Origin: Cytophagales bacterium
Lineage (GTDB): Bacteria > Bacteroidota > Bacteroidia > Cytophagales > Cyclobacteriaceae
NCBI GenBank assembly: GCA_017303795.1
Contig: JAFLBR010000006.1
Coordinates: forward strand, 186,001 to 250,000
Direction: 5' to 3'
Length of the DNA: 64,000 nucleotides
The stretch's first letter is position 1. Each line of letters starts with the position of its first letter. Of the stretch, positions 9,469 through 17,782 are shown one piece after another. The notes under the pieces were generated by a model, which worked only from the letters and a program-made list of their open reading frames with translations, made no database searches and was not told where the DNA came from. A program made the position numbers and the translations under genes.

Positions 9469-10056
9469 TTGATTCTCGCCCCGGACTTTTATCAACAACC
9501 CAATGTGGTAGCCATTGCCCGCAAGTTGCTGGGCAAAGTGCTGATTACCCGCATAAACGGTGAAGTTACTGCGGGCCGGATTATCGAAACGGAGGCCTAT
9601 TCGTACAAAGAGCGGGGTTGCCATGCCTACAACAACAAACAAACCCCGCGCAACGAAATAATGTTTGTTATGGGCGGAGTAGCCTATGTGTACCTCTGCT
9701 ATGGCATGCACAATCTCTTTAACATTGTTACCAACAAGACTGGAAAAGCAGAAGCCGTATTGATACGCGCGTTGGAACCTGTTGCCGGGCAAGAAGTTAT
9801 GCTTGCGCGAATGAATACCAAAAAACTTAATCGTATTACTTCTGGCCCTGGTAAACTTACCCGCGCATTCGGAATAGATCGATCATTAAACGGCATTTCG
9901 CTCCTCAATTCTAAAATCACACTTGAGGATGCGGCACCCATCAACAGTAAAAAAATTGTTGCCACAACCCGTATTGGCATTGATTATGCAGGCACAGATG
10001 CTTTGTTACCCTGGCGATTTTATGTAAAAGACAACGAATGGGTAAGCAAATGGTAA
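9469..10056 (+). CDS. 3-methyladenine DNA glycosylase (AAG/MPG family)
   Basis: This 195-residue base-excision enzyme removes alkylated purines. Family motifs are clear: ARKLLGKVL, GRIIETEAYSYKERGCHA with the catalytic Glu in ETEAY, TPRNEIMF, AYVYLCYGMHNLFN, AEAVLIRALEP, SGPGKLTRAFGI and the closing PWRFYVK. There is no ATG in the first 20 codons. The only plausible starts are TTG at 9469 or ATT at 9466, just after an in-frame stop at 9451. No other repair gene is adjacent. Confidence 0.92.
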   Translation: MILAPDFYQQPNVVAIARKLLGKVLITRINGEVTAGRIIETEAYSYKERGCHAYNNKQTPRNEIMFVMGGVAYVYLCYGMHNLFNIVTNKTGKAEAVLIRALEPVAGQEVMLARMNTKKLNRITSGPGKLTRAFGIDRSLNGISLLNSKITLEDAAPINSKKIVATTRIGIDYAGTDALLPWRFYVKDNEWVSKW

Positions 10057-10093
10057 GTAATCCGTTCGTATTTTTAACCTTCTATTTGTTCTG

Positions 10094-11632
10094 ATGAAGA
10101 CATTCGTAAGTTTTTTAGTGCTGCTTTGTGTTGTTACTGGTTCATTTGCCCAATTCAATCTGGTTAACTCCGGCTACGATGAACAGAACCCTGTCATCAG
10201 TCCGGATGGCAAAACACTTTTTGTTACCATTGCCAATCATCCGCAAAATATTGGCGGTATAAAAGATCCGGGCGATATCTGGATGTCAGTCTGGGTAGGC
10301 AATGCGTGGTCGGCACCGGTACACGGAGGCACGGTGTTAAACTCGCGCGGGTATAACGGGGTGGCCGGGTTGAGTAGAAGTGGTAACGAGCTTTTTCTGT
10401 TCAATCATTACACCAAAGCGGGCGATCCGCCAACTACACAAGGCATTTCGGTTTCAATAAAAAATAATGCGGGCTGGTCAGTCCCAAAAAATATTACTAT
10501 TCCTTATTTCCGTAATCGTTCTGAACACATCAGTGGCCAATGGCATGAAGATATGCAGGTGTTTGTGTTCGCTGCCGAATCGTACAGCACGCTTGGCGCG
10601 GAAGACTTGTATGTCTCTTTTTATCTGGAAGGACGCTGGTCGGAGCCAACACATTTGGGCAATCTGGTTAATACACCTTTGCAGGAGATGAGTCCATCGC
10701 TTAGCGCGGATGGCAAGTTTCTATTCTTTGCATCGAATGGAAGACGCGGCACTACCGGCAGTTTTGATATTTACATGAGTGAACGATTAGACGACACCTG
10801 GAAAAACTGGTCGATACCGGTAAATCTTGGTGCCGATGTAAATACCGATGGCCGCGAACTTTACTTCCGCAAGTTCGAAGATCAAAATCTGGCTTTGTTT
10901 ACTTCAACCAACAACAGCGATGGTTATGGCGATATCCGCATCTACCAGGAGAAGTTACCCGAAGTACAAAAGGTTGATACTTTATTGAAGATTGTAGAAA
11001 CAAAACGCGAGTATAAAGACACGATTAAACGTGTTAAACTTTCGGGTCGAGTTACAAATTCCAAATCCGGTGCAGGCATACCCGGGCGTATTATATTCCG
11101 GGCAGACTCAACGTATGTGGCCAGTGCTGCAACCGGTGGTGAATATTCCATTACGATCCCATCCACCCGCATTTATACTATTGAAGTAGAAAGTAAAGGT
11201 TTTATAAATCTTGCTGAGCGGTTGGACATCCATACTTTCGAGATGGCCACGCTGGAAATGAATTTTAAACTGCAGCCCATTGAAGTAGGAGCAAGTGTAA
11301 ATCTGAAAAGTGTGTTATTTGAATTAGGTTCTACCGAATTACTGGAAGAATCTTATCCCGAACTAAATGTGGTGGTTGATTTTCTGAATAACAATCCCAA
11401 AGTAGAAATTGAATTACAAGGCCATACTGACAATAGGGGAGACCGCGTAAAAAATCTTTTACTGTCGCAACAGCGGGTAGATAAAATAAAATCGTATCTG
11501 GTAAGCAAAGGCATTAATGGCAAGCGAATTCGCGGAAAAGGATTTGGCGGATCGCGGCCCGTGGCTACTAATGATTCGGAAGAAGCAAGGAAGTTAAACC
11601 GCAGGGTTGAATTCAGGATAGTAAAGAATTAA
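10094..11632 (+). CDS. OmpA-family envelope protein with PD40-type propeller
   Basis: The product is 512 residues. A signal peptide (MKTFVSFLVLL...SFAQ) leads into beta-propeller PD40/WD40-like repeats marked by NPVISPDGKTLFVT and SPSLSADGKFLFFASNG. A carboxypeptidase-regulatory-like beta sandwich follows (about 315-395), then an OmpA peptidoglycan-binding domain (about 405-512) with LQGHTDNRGDRVKN and LNRRVEFRIV. Such proteins tie the outer membrane to peptidoglycan. Similar architecture is found in type IX secretion/gliding accessory proteins (PorE-like), but I cannot assign that role here. Confidence 0.88.
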   Translation: MKTFVSFLVLLCVVTGSFAQFNLVNSGYDEQNPVISPDGKTLFVTIANHPQNIGGIKDPGDIWMSVWVGNAWSAPVHGGTVLNSRGYNGVAGLSRSGNELFLFNHYTKAGDPPTTQGISVSIKNNAGWSVPKNITIPYFRNRSEHISGQWHEDMQVFVFAAESYSTLGAEDLYVSFYLEGRWSEPTHLGNLVNTPLQEMSPSLSADGKFLFFASNGRRGTTGSFDIYMSERLDDTWKNWSIPVNLGADVNTDGRELYFRKFEDQNLALFTSTNNSDGYGDIRIYQEKLPEVQKVDTLLKIVETKREYKDTIKRVKLSGRVTNSKSGAGIPGRIIFRADSTYVASAATGGEYSITIPSTRIYTIEVESKGFINLAERLDIHTFEMATLEMNFKLQPIEVGASVNLKSVLFELGSTELLEESYPELNVVVDFLNNNPKVEIELQGHTDNRGDRVKNLLLSQQRVDKIKSYLVSKGINGKRIRGKGFGGSRPVATNDSEEARKLNRRVEFRIVKN

Positions 11633-11642
11633 TACTTTAACG

Positions 11643-11897
11643 ATGAAGTGCATTTCGGGTAAACGGGCTTATGTAAGCGAACAACTTGCAACCGATGCAC
11701 TACTTGAAGCTCATATTCATTTTGATTACAGAACCGGCACCGGCCCAACAACTTTTTATAAGTGCGAAGACTGCGGCAACTATCATCTTACTTCGCAAGG
11801 TGCTATGCATGCACGACTTGCCGAAGCATTGGCTAATGGAACAATCCAAAAACAAAAAGCTGCTACAGAGTGGAATAATAAATTCAAAAAGAGATAA
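11643..11897 (+). CDS. Small protein with a CxxC zinc-ribbon-like knuckle
   Basis: This 84-residue protein starts 10 bp after the OmpA-family gene and is probably co-transcribed with it. The core FYKCEDCGNYHLTSQG carries a CxxC pair followed by a His, like half of a zinc ribbon, with another Cys at residue 3. The rest is helical and basic. I do not recognise a named family. Small CxxC proteins of this kind are common in Bacteroidota. Confidence 0.65.
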   Translation: MKCISGKRAYVSEQLATDALLEAHIHFDYRTGTGPTTFYKCEDCGNYHLTSQGAMHARLAEALANGTIQKQKAATEWNNKFKKR

Positions 11898-11904
11898 AGG
11901 ATAT

Positions 11905-11951
11905 AGGCGTCTGACGGCTATTGGCTAAAGTTTAAAGCCGTCATGACGCCT
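11905..11951 (+). terminator. Long inverted repeat, probable terminator after 11643-11897
   Basis: Arms 11905-11919 and 11936-11951 pair over 15 bp with one bulged T (AGGCGTC + TGACGGCT against AGCCGTCA + GACGCCT). The stem is strong, but only TTAAAAATT follows it, not a clean T run. It may be a terminator or an mRNA-stabilising stem. The AGGCGTCTGA arm is similar to the hairpin at 5523-5546. Confidence 0.5.
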
Positions 11952-11981
11952 TAAAAATTGTTACCAATTATTAGCAACAAA

Positions 11982-12006
11982 AAAGCCACGCGGTTTGCGT
12001 GGCTTT
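11982..12006 (-). terminator. Terminator of the SWIB-protein gene
   Basis: Arms AAAGCCACGC (11982-11991) and GCGTGGCTTT (11997-12006) form a perfect 10-bp stem with a 5-nt loop. On the minus strand the stem is followed by T's. It lies 20 nt beyond the stop of the minus-strand SWIB gene. Confidence 0.85.
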
Positions 12007-12026
12007 CTTCATCAGTAAATTTTAAA

Positions 12027-12380
12027 TTACTTGGCGTTCTTTCCAATCAACTTAGCCAAGTCGAACATAGACACCTGATTTTTACCAGCGAAAACTACTT
12101 TAAGTTTTTCATCGGCATTGATCATACGTCTGTTCTTTGAATCCTGCAAGCCGTTCTTCTTGATGTAAGCCCACAACTTCTTGATGATTTCAGTGCGGGG
12201 AACTGGTTTGCTTCCAATAACAGCACCTAATGCTGCGTTAGGAGTTAGTGCAACCATAAAGGCAGCATTAGGCTTGCGAGCCGACTTCTTCTTTGCGGCT
12301 TTTTTCACAACCTTTTTCGCTGCCTTCTTAGCAGGTTTCTTAGCAGCTTTTTTAGCTGCCTTCTTTACTTTTTTTGCCAT
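12027..12380 (-). CDS. SWIB/MDM2-domain protein with lysine/alanine-rich histone-like tail
   Basis: The product is 117 residues. Residues 1-36 are a KKAAKK-type tail resembling the histone H1 C-terminus. Residues about 43-117 form a SWIB/MDM2 domain (LTPNAALGAVIG, VPRTEIIKKLWAYIKKNGLQDSKNRRMI, DEKLKVVF, VSMFDLAKLI). Bacterial SWIB proteins are thought to bind DNA or nucleoid partners, and the basic tail supports that. It is a single-gene unit with its own promoter and terminator. Function in Bacteroidota is not established. Confidence 0.88.
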   Translation of the reverse strand: MAKKVKKAAKKAAKKPAKKAAKKVVKKAAKKKSARKPNAAFMVALTPNAALGAVIGSKPVPRTEIIKKLWAYIKKNGLQDSKNRRMINADEKLKVVFAGKNQVSMFDLAKLIGKNAK

Positions 12381-12441
12381 AGCAATAAATAGTGTTTAGT
12401 GGTTTCTCCCGGAGTAGTTAGTAGTTGTCCGGAATTGGGCT

Positions 12442-12474
12442 CAAATGTAACAAGTTATCTGAATTATTAAGCAA
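12442..12474 (-). promoter_or_regulatory. Promoter of the SWIB-protein gene
   Basis: On the minus strand, TACATTTG (12449-12442) exactly matches the -7 consensus TAnnTTTG, with TTG (12474-12472) 22 nt upstream as a -33 element. The predicted transcript would have a leader of roughly 55 nt before the start codon at 12380. Confidence 0.5.
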
Positions 12475-12544
12475 CAGTTAAGAAATTCTCATAGGAGAAA
12501 CACGGTTACCAACAATTGTTTTATCTTCAACTCAGCAATACAAG

Positions 12545-13323
12545 GTGAAACGTATTCATGCTTTTGAGTGGGAAGATTTCAGATGGTTTCCGGCCGCGTG
12601 GCGCGACTATGGTACCAACTATTTACAGTTTATAGCTACCCGTTTCGACATCTATAAATCCATTGTTCCTATTATAGAAAAAGGACTTGCTGCGAATGGA
12701 AACCCATCATGGTTAGACTGTGCATCGGGTGGGAGTGGTGGCTTGGTTAACCTGTTTAAATACATCGTTGCCAAGCGACCCGATGTTACACTAACGCTTA
12801 CCGATCTCTATCCGAATGTGAAAGCATTCGAACAAACTCAGACGATAGATTCAAAAAGAATAAGTTTTGAATCTCAATCAGTTGACGCTACCCAATTGCC
12901 CCAACACTTGAAACAAAATTTCGAACGATGTTTGGGGCTTTTCATCACATGGATGAAGCCAGTGCGCGTAAAATTCTACAACAAGCGGTGGACGATAATA
13001 CTCCGATCGCCATCTTCGAACCGCTCTCCAGAAATGTGCTTGCATTTATTTCTATGCTCTTTGTACCACTCAATGTTTGGTTGCTTACGCCCTTCATCAG
13101 GCCGGTGCGTTGGCAGGTGTTGCCGTTCATTTATCTGATTCCCATGGTGCCGCTTTACATCCTGTAGGATGGAGTTGTTTCTATCCTGCGGATGTACTCC
13201 AAACCAGAACTGGAAACCCTGACTAAAGGCTTAAAAAATTCTGAAAATTTTTTCTGGGAAATAGGCGAAAAAGGCTCCGGCACTATGAAAGTTCAGTATT
13301 TGTATGGGGAGCCGAAAGGTTAA
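12545..13323 (+). pseudogene. Class I SAM-dependent methyltransferase, broken by a frameshift and an internal stop
   Basis: Starting at GTG 12545, the first ~125 codons carry a methyltransferase N-terminus with motif I WLDCASGGSGG and acidic LTLTDLYP. In the A4T3 tract at 12915-12921 one base is missing. The homologous continuation (FRTMFGAFHHMDEASARKIL, then IFEPLSRN and several hydrophobic segments) is in the next frame. A TAG at 13165-13167, where TGG (Trp before DGVVSILR) would fit, interrupts it again. The frame then continues to TAA at 13321. Two independent lesions argue for a true pseudogene. The end overlaps the stop of the convergent ggt gene. Confidence 0.78.
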
Positions 13324-15008
13324 AACCCCTTCGCAGTATCATCACCTCGTGTATTATCGGCACCGGCTTCCAGTTTACCATCAGGTAAAACCAGTATAGC
13401 ATCTACACGACCAATTGCTCTACGCGTTGTAATCTTGTGGCCCATGTTTACCAAGGTAATACTGTCTTCTTTTGACAGCGTTCCGGTTTCCGGAATGATT
13501 ACATCGGGTAACCATTGCGCATGAATACGTTTTGCATCAACAGCTTCCTGCATGCGCATGTCATGTTCCACTACATTTAGAATTACCTGAAACACCGAAG
13601 TAATAATAGTTGAACCACCGGGTGTGCCTACTACCATGAACAGCCTGCCATCTTTCTCCACAATAGTAGGCGTCATCGCGCTAAGCATGCGCTTGTTGGG
13701 TTCTATCTTATTGGCTTCGGCACCCAGTACACCAAACATGTTGGGCACTCCGGGCTTAGAACTGAAATCATCCATTTCATTATTCAAAAAGAAACCCGAA
13801 CCTCCTACTACTACATGCGAACCAAACCAACCGTTGATAGTTGTTGTAACGGCTACCGCATTTCCTTGCGGATCAATAATAGAATAGTGGGTTGTCTCTT
13901 CCGATTCATAACCCGCAATTACACCTTCTTTAACTTCACTACTCAGTGTGGCCTTATCGGGATCGTATGAGCTCATGCGCTCATCGTTGTACTGATCATC
14001 CATCATTTGCTTCAAAGGCACTTTATAAAAATCAGGATCGCCCAGGTAAATGGCACGATCGGCATAAACCCTGCGCTCAGCTTCAGTCATTAAATGAATA
14101 GTAGCAACTGAATTATGACCCCATTGCTTAATCGGGTAGGGCTCTACCGATTTTAATAGCTGCACCAGGCAAACGCCACCACTGGATGATGGCGGCATGG
14201 AAATGATTTTGTAATCTTTATAACTGGCTACAATCGGATCGCGCCACGCAGCAGTATAATTTTTAAGATCTTCAAGTGTGATTAATCCTTTGCCACGTTT
14301 CATTTCGGCAGCGATGTTTTCGGCAGTAATGCCTTCGTAAAATCCGGCCCGGCCATTATCACGAATTAATTCTAACGTACGGCCTAACTCCAACCACTTA
14401 ATAGAATCTCCGGCTTTCCATGCATCGCGCAACAGAAATTCGGGCATAACCGTGTTATACTTTTTCAGGTCTTCTTGCATTTCGTTAAACCAATTGGCTT
14501 CGCGTTCAGTTAGCAAAAAGCCTTTCAAAGCAAGATCAATGGCAGGCTGTAATAAATCTTTCCATGGAAGTGTACCATACTTTTTATGCGCTTCCACCAT
14601 ACCTTCTACCGAACCGGGCACCCCCGATGCCAGATGGCCTTGTGTACTCAAATCAGGAATAACATTGCCATCAGCATCCAGATACATATTGGCGGTAGCA
14701 GCAGCCGGAGCTTTCTCTCTGAAATCTAATGTTGCTGTGGTTCCATCTTTTAATCGAACCACCATAAATCCACCACCGCCAATATTGCCTGCAGCCGGAA
14801 ATACAACCGCCAAAGCAAAGTGTGTAGCAATAGCTGCATCAATAGCGTTGCCACCTTGCTTCATAATATCCACACCAACCTGCGAGGCCAGCGCATGGGC
14901 CGACACCACCATAGCCGAATCGGTTACGAGGCCAATTACTTTTTCCTTTTTAGAGGTGTTACATGCAAGGACTATAATGGCCAATGGCAGAACAAAGAAG
15001 CGCTTCAT
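13320..15008 (-). CDS. ggt: Gamma-glutamyltransferase, lipoprotein form
   Basis: At 562 residues it is normal for a gamma-glutamyltranspeptidase precursor. It cleaves gamma-glutamyl bonds of glutathione and related peptides in the periplasm. The N-terminus MKRFFVLPLAIIVLAC is a lipoprotein signal (Cys16). The self-cleavage site and nucleophile Thr is the first T of TTHYSIID (about 372), splitting large and small subunits. Also present are GNIGGGGFMVVR (about 75-85), PPSSSGG (about 272-278) and NNEMDDFSSKPG of the small subunit. It is divergent from a TetR gene that may control it. Confidence 0.94.
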   Translation of the reverse strand: MKRFFVLPLAIIVLACNTSKKEKVIGLVTDSAMVVSAHALASQVGVDIMKQGGNAIDAAIATHFALAVVFPAAGNIGGGGFMVVRLKDGTTATLDFREKAPAAATANMYLDADGNVIPDLSTQGHLASGVPGSVEGMVEAHKKYGTLPWKDLLQPAIDLALKGFLLTEREANWFNEMQEDLKKYNTVMPEFLLRDAWKAGDSIKWLELGRTLELIRDNGRAGFYEGITAENIAAEMKRGKGLITLEDLKNYTAAWRDPIVASYKDYKIISMPPSSSGGVCLVQLLKSVEPYPIKQWGHNSVATIHLMTEAERRVYADRAIYLGDPDFYKVPLKQMMDDQYNDERMSSYDPDKATLSSEVKEGVIAGYESEETTHYSIIDPQGNAVAVTTTINGWFGSHVVVGGSGFFLNNEMDDFSSKPGVPNMFGVLGAEANKIEPNKRMLSAMTPTIVEKDGRLFMVVGTPGGSTIITSVFQVILNVVEHDMRMQEAVDAKRIHAQWLPDVIIPETGTLSKEDSITLVNMGHKITTRRAIGRVDAILVLPDGKLEAGADNTRGDDTAKGF

Positions 15009-15044
15009 GGAGTAGAAAGTTGGTTTTATGGGGTTAAATGTATT

Positions 15045-15059
15045 ACTTCCAAGCGAAGT
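15045..15059. promoter_or_regulatory. Candidate TetR operator between ggt and its divergent regulator
   Basis: The inverted repeat ACTTC-CAAGC-GAAGT (15045-15059) sits just before the TetR start at 15065 and 37 bp from the ggt start. TetR proteins often bind short palindromes in such intergenic gaps. The arms are only 5 bp, so this is suggestive only. Confidence 0.3.
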
Positions 15060-15064
15060 TTACC

Positions 15065-15694
15065 ATGAGCCTGCGAAAAGAAAAAGCCGCCCGATTAAAA
15101 CTAAGTGTGTTGGATCACACGATTAAACTGATCGGCAAAAAATCATTTGATGATTTGTATGTAGAAGAGATTTGCGCCAAAGTGAAAATCTCGAAAGTAA
15201 CGTTGTTTAAATACTTTCCACAAAAGGAGGATATCCTCTTGTATTACTTCCGCATCTGGTGTTTAAAGCGTGCGGTAGAATTTCGCGAAAAGCCTAAAGA
15301 AGGAGTTGCCGGTATAACCTATTTGTTTGATAAGCTTGCCGAAGAATGCGAACTGCATCCGGGTATTATTTTAAGTTTGTTTGCGTATCTGGCCGATCTT
15401 AAACGACCACCAAAACCATTTCCTGTAAAGGCCGAGGAAAAGAGACTCATCTTTCAAGAGATAAAAGACATTCACCTGGTTGAGATTCAATCGCTGGACC
15501 AAATGTTTGAGAAGTTAACGCTCGAAGCCATTTTTAAAAAGGAGATTACCAAAACAGCATCCACCCGCGACCTTACAAATTTGTTAAACACAATCTTTTA
15601 TGGATCGGTGGTTACGGCCCACATGCTACAACTAAACCCGGTAAAGTTTTTCTTCCGAAAAAATCTGGAAATGGTTTTGAAGGGACTTGCTTAG
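15065..15694 (+). CDS. TetR/AcrR family transcriptional regulator
   Basis: I chose start 15065 (MSLRKEKAARLK); an upstream in-frame ATG at 15038 would add nine residues. The 209-residue protein has the TetR N-terminal helix-turn-helix: LDHTIKLIGKKSFDDLYVEEICAKVKISKVTLFKYFPQKEDIL split over helices 1-4, with the recognition helix around SKVTLFKYF. The C-terminal ligand domain is divergent, so the inducer is unknown. It is divergently placed 56 bp from ggt, which suggests control of ggt or of itself. Confidence 0.87.
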   Translation: MSLRKEKAARLKLSVLDHTIKLIGKKSFDDLYVEEICAKVKISKVTLFKYFPQKEDILLYYFRIWCLKRAVEFREKPKEGVAGITYLFDKLAEECELHPGIILSLFAYLADLKRPPKPFPVKAEEKRLIFQEIKDIHLVEIQSLDQMFEKLTLEAIFKKEITKTASTRDLTNLLNTIFYGSVVTAHMLQLNPVKFFFRKNLEMVLKGLA

Positions 15695-15748
15695 TATCAG
15701 GTATTAGGCATTAGAGATTAGTATGGTTGATACGGCCAAATACTTAAA

Positions 15749-15958
15749 TTATTTCATCCGCACCATTTTGGTACGTTTGCGTTCAAACATACGGATGTGG
15801 CGGTTGCCTATAGGAATATCAATTCGGTAACGGTTGCCTTTGGCCCACACTTTATGCGTGCGCGGCTTAACCACTTTCTGTGATTGCTGGCATTTGTCAA
15901 ACAAACTGCATGACGAGGCTGAGGCTATAATAAGCAGAACAAAGAATCCGCGCTTCAT
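15749..15958 (-). CDS. Small very basic lipoprotein
   Basis: This 69-residue product has a lipoprotein signal (MKRGFFVLLIIASASSC, Cys17). The mature part is rich in Arg and Lys (KVVKPRTHKVWAKGNRYRIDIP and a KRTKMVRMK tail). No family is recognised. A high positive charge on an outer-membrane anchor could bind polyanions, but that is speculation. A well-formed signal peptide and lipobox support it as real. It is flanked by a convergent TetR gene and a divergent oxidoreductase gene. Confidence 0.6.
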   Translation of the reverse strand: MKRGFFVLLIIASASSCSLFDKCQQSQKVVKPRTHKVWAKGNRYRIDIPIGNRHIRMFERKRTKMVRMK

Positions 15959-16062
15959 TAGTTGTTAACCGAACTCTAAAATTAGCTTTTTATTTTAAAT
16001 CGAGATCGGTAATTTCAAAACATGGAACGAGCAAGTTTCATGAATCTTAATATAAATATCAT

Positions 16063-17370
16063 ATGAAAAATTCTTCACGCAGAAAGTTTATTCAAAAAAC
16101 TGCTTTGGCATCGTTAGGGTTGGCCGCCTTTCCTATGTCTTCATTTGCCCGCACCACGGGTATTGCCGCCAATGATAAAATTAATGTGGGCGTTATTGGC
16201 GTAAATGGTATGGGTTGGTCCGATTTAACTTCGTTTATGAAAATTCCGGAAATAAATGTAGTGGGACTTTGCGATGTGGATGACAACGTATTGAATTATC
16301 GCAAGTATGAGTTGGCGAAAAATGGAATTCAAACCAAAACGTATTCCGACTATCGGAAACTGCTTGATAATAAAGATATCGATGTTGTAATTATTGGCAC
16401 GCCCGATCATTGGCATTGTTTGCAAATGGTTGAAGCTTGCGAAGCGGGCAAAGACGTTTATGTTGAAAAGCCAATCGGAAACTCGATTGAAGAATGTAAT
16501 ATTATGGTTGCCGCACAAAAGCGTTACAATCGGGCTGTGCAGGTTGGGCAATGGCAACGCAGCATGCCACATTTTGTTGATGCCCTTAACTTCATCAAGT
16601 CAGGGAAGTTGGGCAAAATAAGAACGGTAAAAGCCTGGGCCTATCAAGGCTGGATGCGTAACATTGAAGTTAAACCTGATGGGCCGGTTCCTGCAGGAGT
16701 AAATTACGATATGTGGCTGGGGCCTGCACCCAAACGCCCCTTTAATCCTAACCGATATCATTTTCAATTCAGGTGGTTTTGGGATTATGCCGGTGGCCTA
16801 ATGACAGACTGGGGTGTACATCTTATTGATTACGCTTTACTTGGTATGGATGCAACCTTGCCAAAGTCGGCAGTAGCATTGGGTGGCAAATATGCATATC
16901 CCGATGGTGCACACGAAACGCCCGATACATTGGCAACCGTTTACGAATTTGATGGGTACAATATGATTTGCGAACATGCCCAAAGTATCAGCAATGGTAA
17001 TTATGGTAAAGACCACGGTATCTCATACATTGGTAACAATGGTACACTCGTACTTTGGCGCGGTGGTTGGGAAGTTATACCAGATGAAAAACGGATGGAG
17101 GCTGTGCCCTTTCAACCCAACAAAGGTTCGGGCCTTGATCTGCATACCGTGAATTTTGTTAAGGCAATTAAGAGTCGTGACTTTTCTGGATTAACATGTC
17201 CCATCGAAGCAGGAGCCAACGTGGCTCTGGTTTGTCAGATGGGAAACATCTCGTACAAAACGGGAAGTAAAGTAAGCTGGAATACAGCCAAAGGAAAATT
17301 TAATGAAGACAAGGCTAATGCGTTGATTGCAGCTAAGTATAACAATGGATATAAAGTGCCTAAGGTGTGA
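16063..17370 (+). CDS. Tat-exported Gfo/Idh/MocA-family oxidoreductase
   Basis: The 435-residue protein begins with a twin-arginine signal (SSRRKFIQKTALASLGLAAFP), so it is folded with its NAD(P) cofactor and exported. The Rossmann segment INVGVIGVNGMGW (about 40-52) is followed by IIGTPDHWH and the diagnostic EKPIGNSIEEC (about 135-145). The second domain holds GGLMTDWGVHLIDYALLGM. The family oxidises or rearranges sugars, often in glycan breakdown. Substrate is unknown here, and no carbohydrate gene cluster surrounds it. Confidence 0.9.
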   Translation: MKNSSRRKFIQKTALASLGLAAFPMSSFARTTGIAANDKINVGVIGVNGMGWSDLTSFMKIPEINVVGLCDVDDNVLNYRKYELAKNGIQTKTYSDYRKLLDNKDIDVVIIGTPDHWHCLQMVEACEAGKDVYVEKPIGNSIEECNIMVAAQKRYNRAVQVGQWQRSMPHFVDALNFIKSGKLGKIRTVKAWAYQGWMRNIEVKPDGPVPAGVNYDMWLGPAPKRPFNPNRYHFQFRWFWDYAGGLMTDWGVHLIDYALLGMDATLPKSAVALGGKYAYPDGAHETPDTLATVYEFDGYNMICEHAQSISNGNYGKDHGISYIGNNGTLVLWRGGWEVIPDEKRMEAVPFQPNKGSGLDLHTVNFVKAIKSRDFSGLTCPIEAGANVALVCQMGNISYKTGSKVSWNTAKGKFNEDKANALIAAKYNNGYKVPKV

Positions 17371-17394
17371 GATTGTAAATATTTCAACCCTTTT

Positions 17395-17424
17395 TTGCAT
17401 TACTAACGAGTAACACTATATTTG
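17395..17424 (+). promoter_or_regulatory. Promoter of tRNA-Asp
   Basis: TTG at 17395-17397 (within a TTTTTTG run) and TATATTTG at 17417-17424 match the Bacteroidota -33 and -7 consensus elements with 19-nt spacing. Transcription would begin near 17431, about 33 nt before the mature tRNA. Confidence 0.7.
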
Positions 17425-17463
17425 CAACCTCATTTTAAAGCGTTCGCTTAAAGATGGGGGAAT

Positions 17464-17537
17464 GGTCCGGTAGTTCAGCTGGTTAGAATGCCTGCCTGTC
17501 ACGCAGGAGGTCGCGGGTTCGAGTCCCGTCCGGACCG
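17464..17537 (+). tRNA. tRNA-Asp (anticodon GTC)
   Basis: A complete cloverleaf is visible. Acceptor stem GGTCCGG (17464-17470) pairs with CCGGACC (17530-17536). The D arm holds AGCTGGTTAGAAT. Anticodon stem CCTGC/GCAGG encloses the loop CTGTCAC with anticodon GTC at 17498-17500. The T arm is GCGGGTTCGAGTCCCGT. The discriminator is G at 17537 and CCA is not encoded. A promoter precedes it and a terminator follows. Confidence 0.97.
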
Positions 17538-17550
17538 CTAACAAATTAGT

Positions 17551-17581
17551 AACCACTTGTAAATCAGTTTTACAAGTGGTT
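17551..17581 (+). terminator. Terminator after tRNA-Asp
   Basis: A perfect 13-bp stem, AACCACTTGTAAA (17551-17563) with TTTACAAGTGGTT (17569-17581), has a 5-nt loop and is followed by a T-rich run. It lies 13 nt past the tRNA, a typical intrinsic terminator. Confidence 0.9.
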
Positions 17582-17710
17582 TTTTATTTTTACGTACGCG
17601 TGTACGTACTCTTTGAAAGATCATCGGTCACACATTTGTCCAAGATTTCCCTCCTAGGTTTAGATTCAACATTCCAAGACTAAAGGCTTCCTACTATAAA
17701 CGCCTAAACT

Positions 17711-17760
17711 TAACGAGGGCAAAAAATGACTATATTTGCCCTCGTTACTAAATCGAGGGC
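17711..17760 (+). promoter_or_regulatory. Palindromic operator overlapping the promoter of the Fic gene
   Basis: A perfect 13-bp inverted repeat, TAACGAGGGCAAA (17711-17723) and TTTGCCCTCGTTA (17735-17747) with an 11-nt gap, surrounds TATATTTG (17731-17738), an exact -7 box. A third half-site CGAGGGC follows at 17754-17760. A protein bound here would block the -7 box and start region. The Fic protein downstream has a C-terminal winged-helix-like segment and may be the regulator (inference). Confidence 0.6.
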
Positions 17761-17782
17761 GTGCCATGCCTTCGTAAAAAAT

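Noticed and set aside
9469-10056. Long minus-strand frames over the DNA glycosylase gene (9460-9980)
   Set aside because: They show no domain or signal pattern, and the plus-strand frame carries the complete AAG motif series. They are antisense shadows.
17591-17608. TACGTAC-GCGT-GTACGTA palindrome as an operator or recombination site
   Set aside because: It lies between the tRNA terminator and the Fic promoter with no gene start nearby. The short alternating sequence may be chance.
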